Below the pieces are notes generated by a model. The model was not told where the DNA came from and did no database searches. It was given only the letters and a program-made list of their open reading frames with translations. Below are positions 1 through 14,226 of a stretch of 64,000 nucleotides of DNA, in pieces (positions within the stretch are counted from its first letter, which is position 1; every line of letters begins with the position of its first letter). The position numbers and the translations under genes are program-made. The DNA lies in the NCBI GenBank assembly GCA_019400425.1, contig JAFREE010000130.1, positions 1 through 64,000 on the forward strand, given 5' to 3'. Source of the DNA: Hymenochaete sp. R1 (lineage: Eukaryota > Basidiomycota > Agaricomycetes > Hymenochaetales > Hymenochaetaceae).

Positions 1-1039
1 ATATCTTTGACAACTCTTACAGGCTCCTCCGAGCTGAAAACGCAAGTCTGTCTCGAATGGTGGCTCGTAATGTGAATGGGGGTTGTACGATACGTCTCTT
101 TGCTGGTTTCGATCACCCATGAGTCCCCGTCAAGCGTCATCGTCTCATCCCATGGCACGAGGTTGTCCTTGGGATAATACAGAGTGTAGACATATGAACA
201 CATCAACAGCCATGCATCGGTATATTCGTCGTCGCCATCTTTACCGTTACCGTCAGAGTGCTTGGAAGTAGCCGTTCGTACCACTCCAGAGTTATCGGAC
301 CAATGATAATTCATTCGTTCCTTTTCGCATGTCACAGCAAGCATTCCCGCCAGGTTAGGAAGCGCCCGAGGAAGAACATGCAAATACGATCCCAACTGAA
401 TGTGAACATTGACGGGGTAATACATCTTCAACTCCATGATTGTCACTATGTCAGTCCATTGCGACTCTTGGACAATCTTCTTCTTGGCCTGTTCCTCCTC
501 TTCGGAGGCATTGGAGCCCTTCGTGAAAAGAGCAGCGTCCTTGGCAGTCATGTACTTGCCGATTATATCCGGTCGTAGCGTCCGTCCTTGGAAAGTCAAG
601 CCATTCTTCATCTTGATTTTACCTGTGTCGATGAAAGAGATGACATTCCGAACTTTGAAATGAAAGATTTAGTATTGGAGTTATAGACAGGAATGATGTA
701 CTCACTCTTCTGACGCTTCGCAATACCCAACGAGATCTTCGTGAACGCACGAGACACTGTTCGAGCGATGTCATTCTCACACTTCGCATCTTGCATTCCA
801 CGAGAGAACTCTTTGCGAATCCTCTTCCAGCCTTTGGGCGGATCGAATCTGGTCAGATATTTGTCCAAGAAAACATCGCAATCAACCCTGGCTACGTCCA
901 TCGACAGGAAAACATTTCCTTGTGTACGCTCCCTGTTGTCATGGTCCTCTATACGACCCGTATAGCGAGCCTTGGGTCTTGTTTCGTGTTCGACTACGCC
1001 AGAGAAGTGGTAACCGGAAAGGGCATCGAATACACCCAT
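1..1039 (-). CDS. Partial fungal-type protein kinase (FunK1 domain), 5' part only
   Basis: The gene runs off the left edge, so only the N-terminal part is visible. Exon 1 is 1039-706, an intron of 53 nt (GTGAGT...AAG) spans 705-653, and exon 2 continues from 652 to the edge in open frame. The start at MGVFDALSG was chosen over an in-frame ATG at 1114 because the residues between look like untranslated low complexity. After the intron the protein has a W-x-D-I-V segment followed by MELK, then QLGSYLHVLPRAL, a SDNSGVV segment and, at the edge, EEPVRVVKD. This order resembles the region before and at the first kinase strand of FunK1 proteins, where the VxKD lysine follows. The catalytic HRD and DFG motifs lie outside the window. 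The assignment rests on this pattern memory alone. Confidence 0.45.
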
Positions 1040-2237
1040 GATGGAGGACGGAGGATGATGGTAGGAGATGGTGGAGGAGGAAAGCGAATGCGCGGTTGAA
1101 AGACTTGACTTCAAGTTTAAACGGGAGACACAGCGCGATCACGTGTATCGCGGCAACTCGCGGTCTTTTACTTATGTAAGCTACTGGATCGAAGCCACAC
1201 GAGCCACCGCGCGCCAATGATTCTTTCAAACTTGATAATTGGAAGAGTACTGCCATATCACAAAGACCTGATGAATTTTCCTTAAAGACGTGGTGTACAA
1301 CAATCCAGAGCTCAAACTCATTCTCGAATCCGAGTTCGATGGATTGAAACGGCTGCATATGATGAACATTTATTTTCTCTGTATTCTTCCATTTGAGATA
1401 ATGATGCGTCCTACGTGCCGCTCAGCCTATTCCCGGAGTTCAATCATACAATTCAGACGTTCATCGATGTCACTCAATGCATCGAGCACCGCTATCTGCT
1501 TATGCACTTCTTTTCTTCTCAAAGACACCGCTAACACTGGCACGAAAGAAGTATTGGATTGGGCTTCATCTGCTCTGCATCTGAAGAATACACAGAACGG
1601 TTTGAGTTGCCCAAATGGATTTGTGGGAGGTATGGCGACCCTCGTATTGGAATAGTCTCAATTCGACGAAGTCGAACGAACAGTGGATGGCCAGCATTCT
1701 GAGTAGAAATGATCCAAAATACTCTCAATTGTTTTCCGCATTGATTCAAGCAATGGGCCTATCGGAAAGGACGCTTTTACGACAAAATAAAGTAGGAATG
1801 CCGAACATTGTAAAGGTCTCCAAAGACGCGCCTCTGTGTAATGCTGAAAGTCTTTGGAGAATTTCTGCATATTTTAGTCCAACAAGATGCGGGGATTGAA
1901 AGGTTACGAGGGATTTCAGCAAGTGGATGTCCGGTCAAAAAGAAATCTAATTCTCCAGGGCACCAGATATACAGAGCTATTGCTGGCAAGATTCGTACTC
2001 GAATATTGATACAAATTAGCCGGATCTGAATGTCGTGAGCCAAGAAACTGCTACACTGGCATTTGAGACGACGATGAAGTCAACGCTTGTTTTGGAATGA
2101 GTCTCTGTTCTATGTTCTAATTGATTACTAATGAGCTCTGACGTAATCACTTCTTGACGCGCTACGTGCCGTTTCAAACAAGCAAGCTCAAGAGCAAGAG
2201 CTCCCTTAATCTTCTCACTTCCATTCTTTCAACCACC
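1040..2237. other. Intergenic, no supported gene
   Basis: This 1.2 kb lies between two divergently transcribed genes and should hold both promoters. Short open frames at 1290-1655 and 1615-1899 on the plus strand have no recognisable domain and no consistent splice pattern. No repeat or RNA gene was seen. Confidence 0.5.
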
Positions 2238-5200
2238 ATGTCGTCAGACGTAGAGGAGTTTGACACACGAGAAATTGACGCTGATGAGAACCAGGAGCAA
2301 GAAAATGATAACGATAATGATGCAAGTGCTTTGGATGTGGATGGTGATGCGCCTCGGAAGCTTACCAGCAAGTCGAGCCATAAGAAGAAGCATCGGCATA
2401 GGGAAGAGGAGGAAAATGATGATGGCGAGGAGGATGAGGATGAAGAAGACGACGACGATGATGAAGACGACGATGAAGAGGAAGATGAGGACGAGGGAGC
2501 TGCGAGAGGGAAGAAGAGGAGAAAGGTGCGCTATCCGTGCAGAATTTAGATTTGTACTCCATAAAGAAAATATTGGTGTTAATTCTGTTTACCCCTCGCG
2601 CCTTGGGAAATATGTGCTGGGTCTAGCAGAAGCGACCTGCAGTAAACCGTTTCCTTGACTTGGTCGCCGACGTAGATGATGAAGAGGATGACGAGGAAGA
2701 AATTGAGGAGGATGCTCGAGGTGGGCTCAAATTTACTCCCTCTTCTTTTCAATACTAGTTTGACTCATTCTTTATGTCTGGCGCTCGAAATGCGTTTCAG
2801 ATGCATTCTTCGACGAGGCCGGAGCGGAAGGCGAGGACCTCGATGACATGAATCAGCGTGCTGCGGACCATGCTCGTCTCGACCGCCGGGAACGCGAACT
2901 CAACGAAGAAGACCTTGCGCGCATTGCTCAGGATGTAACGCGGCGGTACCGCCCGACAGCACAGAAGTACACCGGCGACATGAACGAAATTCCGCAACGG
3001 TTGCTCATGCCATCCGTGCAGGACGCGAGTCTGTGGCAGGTCCGCGTACGGGTAAGTGACCCTCAAACTTGGATCTGTCAGCGAAGCTATTGTGACTGAA
3101 CAATACTAATGCATTATTTATACGTGTTGTGTCTATCATTGTAGCCCGGGAAAGAGCGCGATATTGTGTTCAGTCTTATGCGAAAAGCTATGGACCAGGA
3201 ATACAGCGCTCGCCCTCTCCAAATCCTATCCGCATTCCAGCGGGATTCTCTCCCTGGCATGATCTATGTCGAAGCCCGCAGCTCCCTCCAAGTCAGCCAG
3301 GCTATTGCTGGCCTTGTGGGTGTCTTCCCGAGTCGAGGCATCACGCTCGTGCCCATCGAAGAAATGGCGTCTCTCCTCCAAATCCGACAAAAAGACACGA
3401 CGGTCACTCCTGGAAGCTGGGTACGGATTCGCAGAGGCAAATATGGCGGAGACTTGGCGCAGGTCATCGATATTGCTGAGACCGGCGAGGAAATTGGGTT
3501 GAAGTTTGTTCCCCGGATTGACCTTAACCCGAAGGACGACATCGTTACGGCAGATGGGAAGAAGCGCAAGTTCAAAGGGAATGCGTTCAACTCAACGGTT
3601 CGACCGCCGCAACGGTTCTTCAACTACGAGGAGGTCGTGAAGGTCTACGGTCGGCGCTCAGTCGCGAAGCGCAATCAAGTATTCGTGTTCAATAATGATA
3701 CATTTCGGGATGGGTACATCGAGAAGGATTTCAAGCTCTCAGCACTCATTTTGGAGAACGTGAATCCGACGCTGGATGAAATCATGAAGTTCTCGCATCA
3801 TGAAGATGGTACAGAGGATGCGAATGTGGACCTGTCGATTATTGCGGAGGCGGCGAAGAAGGAAGCAATCCAGGTGCTACAACCAGGAGATCATGTGGAG
3901 GTCTTCGAGGGTGAACAGGCAGGCGTTCATGGAATCGTCGATTCTATAGCAAACGATATCGTGACGTTGCGGGCGATTGGCGTGGATATCGAGGGCCAGA
4001 AAGTCGATGTACCCGCGAGAAGCGTGAGGAAACGGTTTAAAGTTGGAGACCACGTCAAAGTTATGTCGGGACAAAATGTTGATGAGACTGGGTTGGTCGT
4101 CTCCGTGGTGGATAACATCGTGACGTTCTTATCAGATATGTCCTTGCAGGAGGTAAACTATACATTGTTCGTTAACTGCGATCATACTGAGACTAACCGT
4201 GTTGTGTTAGGTATCTGTCTTCTCGAAAGACTTGCGAGAAGCCGCCGAGGTCGGCTCAAGCACTAATATCATTGGTAACTACGAATTACATGACTTAGTC
4301 CAACTCGAGTACGCCCTTTGTCTTCTCCGTATCGTCCACTTTCTTATGTTCATCGCAGCCAACAAACCGTCGGCGTCATCTTCAAAACCGAGCGCGATTC
4401 CTTCCGCGTCCTCGATCAAAATGGTCACGTTCGTCTCGTCCAGCCACATCAAATAGCGATGCGTAAAGACTCAAACCGGGCAATCGCGACTGACTCGGAA
4501 GGGCACGAACTTCGCATACACGACAACGTCAAAGAAGTCGACGGTGAAGGTCGAAAAGGCCAAGTCGTCCACATCCACCAGTCGTTTTTCGCGTTCCTGT
4601 TTAATCGCGAGATTCATGAGAACGAAGGTATCTTTGTGACGAGGACGCGTTCGCTTGTTTCGCTCGCACCCAAGGGTAACGCACCAAAACCGGGTGCGAT
4701 GAACTTGGGTACGATGAATCCTGCAGTGAGTGGTGGTGCGAACGGGGCGGGGCCACAGCAGGGTGGAATGGTCGGGTCGCAAGTGTTCCGAGGACCAAGG
4801 GACTACCTCATTGGGGTGCACGTTGTAGTTGTGAAGGGACCGCAGAAGGGTTTTGTAGGGATCATTAAGGATACAAATGGGCCCGTTGCGCGTGTCGAGT
4901 TACAAGTGGGCAACCGCGTCATTACGATCGACAAACAAAAGCTCAAACGCAAAAAGTATGTCAATATACTATTCTTTTTTGTCTGCCGTGATGACCGACC
5001 AACCACAGTCCGGATGGCACATCTGAACCTTTGGAGCGTGCTTCAAACGATCGGGGCGGTGGACACGGCGGAGGCTTCGGAGGCTTCGGAAGCGGTGGGG
5101 GCGGCGGGGGCTTCAAAACACCCCTACCTCCAGCGGCCTGGGGCTCACCTACCGCAAATCCATACGCCAGTCCGAACGCCAACGGAGGCGGCAAGACTCC

Positions 5201-6368
5201 CGGCTGGGGCGGCGGGGGTCGAACACCAAACCCTTACGCGGACGGTGGCAAGACACCCGCGTGGGGGGCTGGAGGTGGGTCAGGCGGCTGGGGAGGACGG
5301 ACGCCAAATCCGTATGCGGATGGTAGTAAAACCCCTGCATGGGGCGGGAACTCGGGATCGAAGACGCCTGCGTGGGGAGGTGGAAGTGCGAATGCGAGTC
5401 GGACACCGAACCCGTATACGAGTGCGAACGGGGGCGGGAAGACTCCTGCGTGGGGGAGTGGAGGGGGGAAGACACCGGCTTGGGGTGGTGGGGCTGGGTC
5501 GCCTGCGCAAGGCTCGAGCGCGTGGCCCAAGAGTCCGCAGTGGCAGCCTCAACCAACATGGGACGCGGTTAGTGATTTAAATGCTTTTCTCAAATGTGAT
5601 CTCCCGATGACTGATTCCTTTGTGATTATCATGGTCAATAGCGCACGCCTTTCCAAGCGCCAACACCAGCGAGTGCCCCAACGCCTGGTGTAGGTATCTG
5701 GAACGAAGACTCGAGTACGAACGCGGGAAGTCAGTGGAACGATACGTACGGCGATACATATGGTGCAACACCTGCAGTGGCAGAAACGCCATGGAACGCG
5801 GCTGTCGCAGACCCAACCACGAACGACGTCTCCGACGACAACGACGGTACGCACCCCATTTCCCCAACTTCCTCACATACTCACCCCGTTCCCACTCCCA
5901 AAACCCCATACTAATCTCACTCTTCCTATTTCTATTCTAATGTTCCCAGAATCCTGGTGGACGGCCATCCCGCGCGAAAAGCTCGCAGGCGCCATCATGC
6001 TCATCTCCGGCACCAAAACGCCCACCACCGACTGGTTCGACGGCAAACACGACCTCAAACGCGCTCGGCTCCTCTCCTTCGTCGAGCTCCCCGACAGCGG
6101 CGGCAGTGGCAGCGGCAGCGACCTCTCCTATGCGCTCGTGCGCGTCGAGCCGGGGCTGGAGGACGAGCTCAAGGTGCCTGTGAAGTACCTGAGCGCGGTG
6201 AGGCCTGTGGATAAGGAGTGGTGCGTGATTTTGAGTGGGCCGTTGAGGGGGGTGAGGGGGATCGCGGAGGTGGAGACGGTGGATGGGCCGTTGATGGTGG
6301 CGAATGAGGAGTTTGGGGTGGTCGATCCGAAGAATGCGCTTGTGACGGTTTGTATTGGGGGAGAGTAG
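2238..6368 (+). CDS. SPT5: Transcription elongation factor SPT5
   Basis: SPT5 pairs with SPT4 as DSIF, clamps RNA polymerase II and promotes processive elongation and capping. Nine exons (2238-2525, 2630-2720, 2801-3051, 3145-4152, 4211-4308, 4359-4955, 5009-5567, 5642-5846, 5950-6368) join to 1171 aa with every junction in frame. The order fits the family: an acidic, Lys-rich N-terminus (residues 1-130), an NGN domain from about 211 beginning [16 protein letters not shown], then KOW motifs near 299 ([15 protein letters not shown]), 457, 510, 626 and 733 ([15 protein letters not shown]). A Gly-rich C-terminal repeat region with KTPAWG and RTPNPYA units follows, then a last KOW (SGPLRGVRG) near 1110. 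The length is normal for fungi. Its 3' end faces the CaMK-type kinase gene. Confidence 0.95.
5181..5500 (+). repeat. SPT5 C-terminal repeat region (CTR)
   Basis: Within exon 7 the sequence encodes irregular repeats of two types, G(G/S)KTPAWG and RTPNPYA, about six of the first and three of the second. TPAW units resemble the Spt5 CTR of fission yeast, whose threonine is phosphorylated by the P-TEFb/Cdk9 kinase. The family role is known; phosphorylation here is inferred. Confidence 0.8.
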
Positions 6369-6370
6369 GT

Positions 6371-6388
6371 GGGGGGGGGGGGGGGGGG
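6371..6388. repeat. Poly-G tract, 18 nt
   Basis: An uninterrupted run of 18 G begins three bases after the SPT5 stop codon. Run length may be imprecise for sequencing reasons. Confidence 0.85.
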
Positions 6389-6618
6389 TTCTACCTGTGT
6401 CTGTGTTGCTTCGTTTTGTCTGTTCCGCTGTTATGTTATCTTTCATAACTCTTTGCCAGTAGCTATTATCTTTTTCGTTTCATCTTCCCTTTCCTACTTC
6501 GTTATATTATATATCAAGTTCCCCCTTCAATTCGGCTCTTACCATCCTCACATATATGCATCTACACACGCACATATCCACCCAACCAACTCGAGACGCA
6601 TCCATCATCCACCAAGAC

Positions 6619-6661
6619 GCCAAACGAACCGCCAAACGAACCGCCAAACGAACCGCCAAAC
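6619..6661. repeat. 12-nt minisatellite, about 3.6 copies
   Basis: The unit GCCAAACGAACC is repeated three times exactly and then a partial fourth time, in the intergenic region between SPT5 and the kinase gene. Confidence 0.9.
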
Positions 6662-7208
6662 AGACTGGGAAAAAAAGAGTCCTGATAAAAATAAAAATTG
6701 CTACTATTGACAGCGACAGCGCGTACGGTTTAAGTCGACGATTGGGATAAGGTAGGTACACGAGAGAAACAAAGACAAAAACAAAAAAAAGACGAAAGAG
6801 AGGAAAAAGGGGAAAGAAAGGAGAGCAAGACGATTGAGTTGGAAGTAATAGAAGGAACGGGATCGGGGGGACCCTATGAGTCGACTGATGCGGGAAGGGG
6901 GTGTAGTAAATACAAAAAAGGGAAAGACAATAGCAATTAGAATCAATCTCGAGCGAGTGGATGTGTGTTTGGGGGGGAGGGGTTTCTACAGCAGCCCAGT
7001 CTGTCGCCTTTTCTCTTTTATTTCTTGTTAGGAAAAAATCAAGTTCGTCATCTTTTCTCACAGGCCATTTTCGTCTTTACTGCGCTTGCTTTCCTTTTTT
7101 AACACTTCGCTCCGCTGTCCTTGCAGGGTGCTGATTTTTTATGGCTCACCTCACCTCTTGGCGACGATGCAGGACGCACAACAACCCCGACGAGGTCGAG
7201 GAGGTCGA

Positions 7209-10397
<3,189 letters not shown>

Positions 10398-11379
10398 GGG
10401 TGTGTGCGATGAGCGGAGTCTGTGTTGGGTTTAGAATACGAAGCAGTGCAAGTGCAAGTGGAAGTGGGATGGTGTAGGCGGTGGTAGTGAACAAAGAGGA
10501 CGAAAGAGTTGGTTGGGTTGAGGATGGAGGAGGGAATAGAACGGCAGGGAGTGGATGAGACAGACGCTGGACGCTGAGTGGTGAAGTAGAGAGAAAGGAA
10601 TTTAAAAGAAGGAAAACGGTGAACGTGATGAACAAAGCAGAGAGCAGTGCAGCCCAGTGGCCAGTACTCAGCCTAGTCTTCCTTTTTTCCTTTCTCCCTT
10701 TCAGCCCCCGCAGTCGATTCGATTCGATTCGACCCGATACTCGACTCGAAAGACGGACGGATGCGCGATGACGATGACGAGAGCACACCGCCTCGTTCAC
10801 TTTCACTTCCTCTTGCACTTTGGACCGCCATCCATCATCACATCCTGCATATGCGTGCGTCTTTCATTTTCTTCATATAACTTTAACCTCCCCTTCCCAT
10901 CTTCCATCTCCCATCTGATCATCACCAACACCAACACCGGTACCAACTTGCTTCCAATCCTTTAAGCAATACTAATACTGATACCGCACTCACTGACGCT
11001 GTATGCACTCCGCACTCCGCTTCCGACGGACCGACCCACACGCGCGCCTCGCTTCTCCGCCCTCTAGGCTCTAGCACCACTGCACCAGCACTACTGAATC
11101 TAACCCAACCCAACCCTAACCGCCGATTTAATTTTCCTTCCGAACAACCTCCAAAATCAACTTATTTGACCTCTCCCGAACGCTTCTTTCACGCTGCACC
11201 AGTGCACGCTCGGGAAACCGGTGCTTCGGCCTCCCGGATGCACTTCACACTTCATCTTTTCGTCGAGCGCGAACGATATGTCTGAAACGATTCGGATTGG
11301 GGAGAGCAGGCCCCGCCCAATGTCCGTGAGTATAACCACGCGACCGGTCTGTAATGGGGTCCGACAGTGATTTCGGGAT

Positions 11380-11407
11380 GCTGTACGCTAAACGCTGTAC
11401 GCTGAAC
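11380..11407. repeat. 14-nt tandem duplication
   Basis: GCTGTACGCTAAAC is followed directly by GCTGTACGCTGAAC, one base different. It lies just before the inverted-repeat cluster. Confidence 0.8.
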
Positions 11408-11429
11408 AGTAACAGTGATGGGATCGCTG

Positions 11430-11465
11430 ACTGGTACTTCTAAAAGTACCAGTACCAGTACTGGT
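11430..11465. repeat. Inverted-repeat cluster (hairpin plus 12-bp palindrome)
   Basis: ACTGGTACTT at 11430-11439 and AAGTACCAGT at 11444-11453 form a perfect 10-bp stem around a 4-nt loop. It is followed immediately by the perfect palindrome ACCAGTACTGGT at 11454-11465. The shared core (A)CCAGTAC suggests a repeated binding site, but no regulator is known. Confidence 0.7.
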
Positions 11466-11916
11466 GATGCACAGGTAGGACAGTGTACAAAAAGCGTCGA
11501 CTCTCTTTATTTACTTGTAGAAAGATTTATTATCATTGAGAGTTGATGAAGGGTGAGAAGGGAAACGACGTATGTGGATATATAACGCATAAAGTCGAGT
11601 GATCGATGATCTTCTTTGCTCATTTACATCTGTGCTCACGCCATCTACAAGTCTTCCTCGGCGATCAGCTTGTCAGACGCCCTACGCAAAAGACAGACGA
11701 CGGGGAGAGTCTCGGGCCATGACCAGCACCAGTACTAGTATCACCATCACAACACACATGTATATAAAGAACGAAGCGTTCCGTCGATGACTTCCCTCTA
11801 CTCCTACGATGTACAGAACACTGGCACTCAAAAAATTGTCCGAAAGCATTCGAAGTTCTATCCTAAACCACAGCCCAGCCCGAGTCGCCCGAGGGCGCAA
11901 ACACTCAGAGTACTAG

Positions 11917-14226
11917 TCAGACCCCGGGCCCCACCACCTTCTCCGACCCACCAGGCCCACCACCCACTGACACGTCCAATATATCCGAGCATCCTTCATG
12001 TATATGCATATGCAATTCATGTTGACGATCTTCGAAATCGCCCAAGATCATCGAGTCGAGCACGTTCCGGGTCTCTGTCCCCGTCCCTATCTCTGTCTCT
12101 GTTCCCGTCGACAATCCTCCCGTCCCCGTCCCCGTCCCCGTCGCCACCGCCAACGTCGTCAACGTCCCCCCAATCTCCCGGCTTTCCGATATCCCACTAC
12201 CACCACCACCCCAGACCTCCGAGCCAGCTCCGTCACCAGTACCGTGACCGGGCATCCCGCGTCCAACTCCGAGTCCAACTCCGGGTCCGAGTCTGGGTCG
12301 CCGGTGAACGATCGTCGTCGAGCTTTGGTATTCTCGCAGTTGGAGGATGAAGCGTGCGGTGAGGAGGCAGGATATGCTGTCAGTGGGTGTCGTGATCGTT
12401 TTTGTTGCGTAAGGGGAAGGAGGGCCGAGGGGGGAGATATGTTAAAATGATAGCTTGGAGGAGAGTTCAGCGTTACGACACGTACGGGAGAGTCATCGCG
12501 TTCGGGAGGACCTGGAGGAATGATCCTGGCTATATATGTAGAGCACGAACATGAGCTTCCCACCGGCAGGTCCGAGAATACGAAAACAATCATTAATATT
12601 CGTCAGAAAGACGCGTACCGAAGCTTTCTGTACAAAGCAATGAAGATCGTTAGCCAGCCATCACGTTCAAAAACCATCGGTACGCTTTGAAATCGAAACT
12701 CACAAACTGAAGCACGGACGCAGACACCAGGAACACGGACATGAACACATAATAAACGAGTCCTGAAAACCACCGTCACGGTGACCGCCAACGCAAGATT
12801 TTCGTTAACATCTCTCATCTCACGACTGACAACCCCCCCCCCTCCCCAACCCTCCTACGTGCGTGCGTACCTTGCGTAAAGATCATATGCTCGAGCCGAC
12901 TAACCTCGAACGTCCATCGTCCACCGACGTGGAACGCCTTGACGGCACGGTATAGCGTCAAGAAGATAACCAGCGCCTCGAATACGTTCACGAGGATAGC
13001 AAGCGCTTCTGCGGCTGAAAATGCGGGGGGTTGGAAGCTGATAGGCAAAGGTTAAGAGGATTATGTACCGCTAGCGGAATTGAATTTCGAGTTGTCAGAT
13101 ATGCGTAGCTCCACTGGCAGATGACGTTTGCAACGTGATGGTAGTAGTAGTAGTAGTAGTAGTAGAATAAGAACTCACAAACTAACAGACCCGACGCATT
13201 TCAAGCCGGGGACGTGCATCTAACGCAGAAGAATGAGGCATTCGACTCAGAAACTGAATGCGCGCGATTGGAAGAAGCGTAAGGTAAGGAAGCGTCTTAC
13301 GAAGTCGATCACGATGCAAGCGAGTCCAATGGGGCCAAGTATGAGGAGGATGGCGCGTTTGCAGCCGTAGATACTGTACGTTCTCAGCGTGAAAGCGACT
13401 GTCATTGCCCAGTGTCCAATGCCGCAGCAGTGCATTAATAAGAAGAAATACAGGTCAGTGCTATAGTGAAAATTATGCGGTGAGAAGATCGGAAAGAAAG
13501 GACACTCACTGATGACGGCAGCCCGACCGAAAACACTGATGACCCCGTCGAATTTGTACCACGCATCGCAGCTGCAGAAGTCAACGATGAACAAACTCTA
13601 AGGCAAAAAAGGAAAGCGAAACGCTCGCGAACTATCGGCCCGGGAAGTGAGAGTCGACGACAAACAGATCTCGAAAAGTCAGCCTGAGAATAACGAGCCA
13701 AACAAAAGAGGCATTGAAGATACCGGTGGATCGAACGAGCTTACCCTCAGGCTAGAACCCAGCTTATCGAATTTGGCGAGCACGTACAAGACGTTCGAGA
13801 TCAGCGCGTACCGACAACAGAAGTAAAGGACGGTGAGGAGGCTGAATTTCTTGCGCCATATGTACTTGACTTTGGGTCATACCAGTCCCAGTCCCAGTCC
13901 CAGAGCGGCGCATCCAAAAAATTAAAGTCAGCACCCACTCGAAACTTACTCAAGAATCATGATGATGATGGGGACGTGTACCACGACGTACCTTCGGATG
14001 GAAACGTCAAAGCGTAGTCGTAATATATGACGGCTGCGCCGTGACGAAGTGTCAGAGTATGGGCAGACGAAAGTGTCCTCAGGGTGAGGGCGAAGGAACG
14101 GACTTATTGTAGCATACTCGATCCTGAATTGTAAAAAACTGAGGACTTGTCGTTAAGTTGAGGATTAAGCAAGAACGCAAAACGAATAACTCACTGGGCA
14201 GCAGCAGTCGTAGCCGCTGAAGGCAT
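11917..14226 (-). CDS. DUF6533-type multi-pass integral membrane protein
   Basis: An agaricomycete-expanded family of unknown function with a seven-helix-like layout. Twelve exons can be joined in frame to 394 aa: 14226-14195, 14123-14104, 14033-13992, 13869-13745, 13597-13510, 13398-13301, 13219-13179, 13037-12871, 12762-12704, a possible 9-nt micro-exon 12627-12619, 12529-12486 and 12376-11917. Diagnostic pieces in order are YYDYALTFPSE, VKYIWRKKFSLLTVLYF, RYALISNVLYVLAKFDKL, FDGVISVFGRAAVI, FTLRTYSIYGCKRAILLIL, EALVIFLTLYRAVKAF, LVYYVFMSVFLVSASVLQF and PISCLLTARFILQLREYQ. The cytosolic-type tail is Gly- and Thr-rich with GTGTGTG runs. An 18-nt extra exon at 13690-13673 is also possible. 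Function is unknown. Confidence 0.82.
12117..12146 (-). repeat. Hexamer repeat encoding Gly-Thr run
   Basis: Repeated CCCGTC/CCCCGT units in the last exon of the DUF6533 gene encode an alternating Gly-Thr tract on the minus strand. Confidence 0.7.
13141..13165. repeat. GTA trinucleotide microsatellite
   Basis: About eight GTA repeats lie inside an intron of the DUF6533 gene. Confidence 0.9.

Larger units (their letters stand above)
6369..7208. other. Convergent 3' intergenic region
   Basis: This 840 bp separates the stop codons of two convergent genes, SPT5 and the kinase. It contains an 18-G homopolymer, a 12-nt minisatellite and A-rich stretches, but no plausible gene. Both 3' untranslated regions and polyadenylation sites should lie here. 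Confidence 0.6.
10398..11916. other. Long intergenic region with short repeats
   Basis: This 1.5 kb lies upstream of the kinase gene and downstream of the DUF6533 gene, so it should contain the kinase promoter. No gene is supported. It holds a 14-nt tandem duplication and a cluster of perfect inverted repeats, listed separately. Confidence 0.5.

Noticed and set aside
1290..2040. Overlapping short frames suggesting a small gene between the FunK1 fragment and SPT5
   Set aside because: No recognised domain, no consistent splice chain, and frames break at several points; the stretch is better left as intergenic.
4318..5580. A 420-codon frame reading through SPT5 exon 6 and beyond
   Set aside because: Only the part up to 4955 matches SPT5. 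The rest reads through an intron and then exon 7 in the wrong frame.
11101..11122. A telomere-like stretch (CCCAACCC, CCCTAACC)
   Set aside because: The units are irregular and short; it does not form a repeat array of TTAGGG type.
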